A stretch of DNA of 7,819 bases from Xanthobacteraceae bacterium. GTDB lineage: Bacteria > Pseudomonadota > Alphaproteobacteria > Rhizobiales > Xanthobacteraceae. Under the pieces are notes generated by a model. It had not been told where the DNA came from and made no database searches. It worked only from the letters and a program-made list of their open reading frames with translations. The position numbers and the translations under genes were made by a program. Within the stretch, counting starts at the first letter, position 1; the number at the start of each line of letters is the position of its first letter. Shown one piece after another: positions 4,876-7,819 of the stretch. The stretch is taken from positions 1-7,819 of the forward strand of contig JASHRY010000123.1 of the NCBI GenBank assembly GCA_030037105.1, written 5' to 3'.

Positions 4876-5358
4876 ATGCCGTCGGAACTATCCGATCTTA
4901 ACACCGACGAGGCCGGCGCGCCGGGCACCGTCACTGTGCGCGAGACGCGGCGTGGACCGTTCCAGCAGGACATCATTTGCGGAGCGCACCGTCTCACGGC
5001 GGACGAGCCGGTGAATGTCGGCGGCCTCGACAGCGGTCCCGGCCCCTACGATCTCCTTCTCGCCGCGCTCGGCGCCTGCACGTCGATGACGCTGCGGCTC
5101 TATGCCGAGCGTAAAAAGCTGCCGTTGACGCGCGTGCAGGTGCGGCTGCGGCACAGCCGGATTCACGCGACCGATTGCGCCGAATGCGAAACCAAGGAAG
5201 GAATGATCGACCGCATCGACCGCGCGATCACGCTCGAAGGCGACCTCGACGCCGCCCAGCGCGCGCGGCTCATGGAAATCGCCGACAAGTGTCCGGTGCA
5301 CCGCACGCTGAAGTCGGAGATCGACATTCGCACGGTGGAGGCGGCGGCGCACCGCTGA
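4876..5358 (+). CDS. OsmC/Ohr-family thiol peroxidase (YhfA-like)
   Basis: This 160-residue OsmC-fold protein belongs to a family that reduces organic hydroperoxides with a reactive cysteine pair in the cytosol. The core motif GPGPYDLLLAALGACTSMTL (54-73) carries the peroxidatic C68. The second conserved cysteine is C139 in DKCPVHRTL (137-145). An additional CxxC pair, C101/C104 (DCAECETKEG), is not part of the classical Ohr/OsmC active site but appears to be a trait of this YhfA-like subgroup. The ATG at 4876 has a very good AGGAGG five bases upstream. It is divergent from the PadR regulator and convergent with metF. The product could serve in redox or electrophile stress, and substrate specificity cannot be read from sequence. 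Family assignment is firm; the exact subfamily is less so. Confidence 0.9.
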   Translation: MPSELSDLNTDEAGAPGTVTVRETRRGPFQQDIICGAHRLTADEPVNVGGLDSGPGPYDLLLAALGACTSMTLRLYAERKKLPLTRVQVRLRHSRIHATDCAECETKEGMIDRIDRAITLEGDLDAAQRARLMEIADKCPVHRTLKSEIDIRTVEAAAHR

Positions 5359-5364
5359 AACAGT

Positions 5365-5393
5365 GGCGCTCGACGCAGCGCCTTCTCTCCTTT
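5365..5393 (+). terminator. Possible rho-independent terminator after osmC
   Basis: Seven bases beyond the osmC stop, GGCGCT (5365-5370) pairs perfectly with AGCGCC (5377-5382) around a 6-base loop. A pyrimidine-rich tail with several T follows (TTCTCTCCTTT). A second short GC stem (GCGGC 5410-5414, GCCGC 5418-5422) is followed by GTTTT. Both are weaker than textbook terminators because the T-runs are short or interrupted. Confidence 0.45.
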
Positions 5394-5441
5394 GCGGAAG
5401 AGACCGCGAGCGGCGGCGCCGCGTTTTCCTGCGCCTATCTT

Positions 5442-5452
5442 TCTCTCTCTCT
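5442..5452. repeat. Short (TC)n microsatellite next to the metF stop
   Basis: Five and a half TC units run from 5442 to 5452, just beyond the metF TAA stop (5457-5455 on the minus strand), within a pyrimidine-rich tract from about 5436. It is non-coding on both strands and short. A purine-rich 3' end of the metF transcript would result. Confidence 0.5.
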
Positions 5453-5454
5453 GT

Positions 5455-6390
5455 TTATACCGCGGCCCTTGCCACCCGCGCGCGTGCCGCGGTGATGACG
5501 TGCGGAATCGCCGCGTCGTTGCCCGGCGCCATGATGTGGACGCCGGCGACGCCGGCAATGGTCGCAAGCTCCTCGATCAGGTCGATGCAGATGCGCACGC
5601 CCTCGCGTTCGGGGTCTTTGGCGCGATCCATGCGCGCGATCAGAGCATCCGGGATGATGGCGCCGTAAAGGTGATTTCTCATCCATTGCGCAGATTTGGC
5701 CGAGCGCAGCGGCGCGATGCCGATCAGGACGGCGAGCTTCTCCGTGACGCCGGCCTCCGCCAGCCGGCCGAGGTAGCGGCGCACGATCGCGGCATCCATG
5801 CAGAATTGGGTCTGCGCGAATTGGGCGCCGGCGGCGAGCTTGCCGAGGAGCGAGCCCGGCCGCCAATCCGCGGGCGGATCGATCGGGGCATCGGCGACGC
5901 CAAGGAAGAAGGCGGCCTGGCCGGCGACCTTGCGTCCGGTCGGCAAAACCCCGTCGTCGCGCAGCCGACGCGCGGTTTCGAGCAAGGTCTTCGAGTCGAC
6001 GTCGAAGACGGGCTTGGTTTCGGGCTGATCGCCGGCTTTCGGATCGTCGCCGGTGAGGAGGAGGAGGTTGCGGACGCCGAGCGCGGCCGCGCCCATCAAT
6101 TCGCTCTGCAGGGCAATGCGGTTTTTGTCGCGGCAGGTGATTTGCAGGATCGGCTCGATTCCGGCCCCGATCAGGACGGCGGCGGCCGCAAGCGCGCTCA
6201 TATGCGCGCGCGCGCCGGCGCCGTCAGTGACGTTGACCGCATCGGCGAGGCCGCGGAGCGGCGTTGCCTTGCGCAGGAGGTCCTGCGCGTCGCAGGAGAC
6301 CGGCGGGGCGACCTCGGCGGTGATGATGAAGCGGCCGGCCCGCAGCCGCTCTTGCAAACCGTGCGGCAGGGGGGCGCTTTGATCGTCCAT
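5455..6390 (-). CDS. metF: Methylenetetrahydrofolate reductase family protein
   Basis: This 311-residue TIM-barrel flavoprotein belongs to a family that reduces 5,10-methylene-THF to 5-methyl-THF, the methyl donor for methionine synthesis. Residues aligned by eye to E. coli MetF: E26 in [10 protein letters not shown] (catalytic Glu28); ITCRDKN at 84-90; D115 in LLLTGDDP (flavin/folate Asp120); and Q195 in [12 protein letters not shown] (Gln183). The protein differs clearly from canonical MetF. The motif is TAEVAPP rather than FEFFPP, an insert-like [13 protein letters not shown] follows the GDDP motif, and the C-terminus reads [12 protein letters not shown] in place of the usual HFYTLN. It may be a second, divergent MTHFR of the kind common in Rhizobiales, so the symbol is provisional. 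The ATG at 6390 has GGAG about 10 bases upstream, a rather long spacing. It is divergent from alaS and convergent with osmC. Confidence 0.82.
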   Translation of the reverse strand: MDDQSAPLPHGLQERLRAGRFIITAEVAPPVSCDAQDLLRKATPLRGLADAVNVTDGAGARAHMSALAAAAVLIGAGIEPILQITCRDKNRIALQSELMGAAALGVRNLLLLTGDDPKAGDQPETKPVFDVDSKTLLETARRLRDDGVLPTGRKVAGQAAFFLGVADAPIDPPADWRPGSLLGKLAAGAQFAQTQFCMDAAIVRRYLGRLAEAGVTEKLAVLIGIAPLRSAKSAQWMRNHLYGAIIPDALIARMDRAKDPEREGVRICIDLIEELATIAGVAGVHIMAPGNDAAIPHVITAARARVARAAV

Positions 6391-6438
6391 TGCTTGCTCG
6401 CTCCAGAAGGCGCGTCGGAGCCAGAGCGCTTATATGTT

Positions 6439-6455
6439 TTGCGGCTGTACCGCAA
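6439..6455. other. Hairpin-forming inverted repeat in the metF-alaS intergenic region
   Basis: TTGCGG (6439-6444) and CCGCAA (6450-6455) are perfect complements around CTGTA. It sits beside an AT-rich TATATG/TATAAG stretch (about 6430-6436), which is the only plausible -10 region for either gene. On the minus strand TTGCGG (6455-6450) lies 15 bases before TATAAG, a short-spaced metF promoter candidate. The repeat could be a regulator site or coincidence. Confidence 0.3.
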
Positions 6456-6460
6456 TTGCG

Positions 6461-6486
6461 CCTGTCCCGGACCTTTCCTGGACAGG
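6461..6486 (+). other. Hairpin in the alaS leader
   Basis: CCTGTCC (6461-6467) and GGACAGG (6480-6486) pair perfectly over 7 bp around a 12-base loop. An alternative stem GTCC-C-GGAC (6464-6472) competes with the first arm. The two mutually exclusive stems lie 33-58 bases before the alaS start. No U-run follows and no leader peptide rich in Ala codons was found, so attenuation is speculative. Confidence 0.35.
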
Positions 6487-6518
6487 GCGGAATCCCCCCG
6501 CTAGAGAGTTGCGGCAAG

Positions 6519-7819
<1,301 letters not shown>

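Noticed and set aside
5392..6504. 370-codon plus-strand ORF opposite metF
   Set aside because: It is a mirror frame of a GC-rich gene with no recognisable domain; the minus strand encodes MTHFR motifs.

Overview
The window is high-GC DNA, with codon use and protein sequences typical of an alphaproteobacterium. AlaS, the branched-chain aminotransferase and the PetR-like regulator all point to Rhizobiales near Bradyrhizobium, Rhodopseudomonas or Xanthobacteraceae. This placement comes from recalled sequence resemblance, not from a search.

Layout, left to right. (a) 1-195: the 3' end of an IS630-family insertion sequence. Its transposase seems to carry a one-base insertion near the C-terminus, and the likely IS end abuts, or supplies part of, the stop codon of the next gene. 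(b) 193-1083, minus strand: a class IV branched-chain aminotransferase (ilvE). (c) 1084-1314: a 231-bp divergent control region with two perfect inverted repeats and overlapping candidate promoters facing both ways. (d) 1315-4051, plus strand: three overlapping genes, a MarR regulator, an OmpR-family response regulator (PetR-like) and a membrane histidine kinase, joined by TGATG and ATGA overlaps. (e) 4064-4681, minus strand: a PadR-family repressor with a Gly-rich, His/Cys-containing N-terminal extension. It converges on the kinase with only 12 bp between them. (f) 4682-4875: an AT-rich control region with two copies of the palindrome AAGATATATCTT flanking the best padR promoter. (g) 4876-5358, plus: an OsmC/Ohr-family thiol peroxidase. 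(h) 5455-6390, minus: a methylenetetrahydrofolate reductase-family protein. (i) 6519 to the window end, plus: the first half of alanyl-tRNA synthetase, cut by the window edge.

How the genes fit together. The MarR-RR-HK trio looks like one translationally coupled signalling operon. The first gene probably controls its own promoter and possibly that of divergent ilvE through the palindromes between them. The PadR protein very probably autoregulates through its twin palindromes and may also control the divergent osmC. metF and alaS are housekeeping genes of one-carbon metabolism and translation, divergent from a shared 128-bp leader region. I see no CRISPR, tRNA, rRNA, phage or defence module. 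The least explained parts are the two operator regions and the IS junction.
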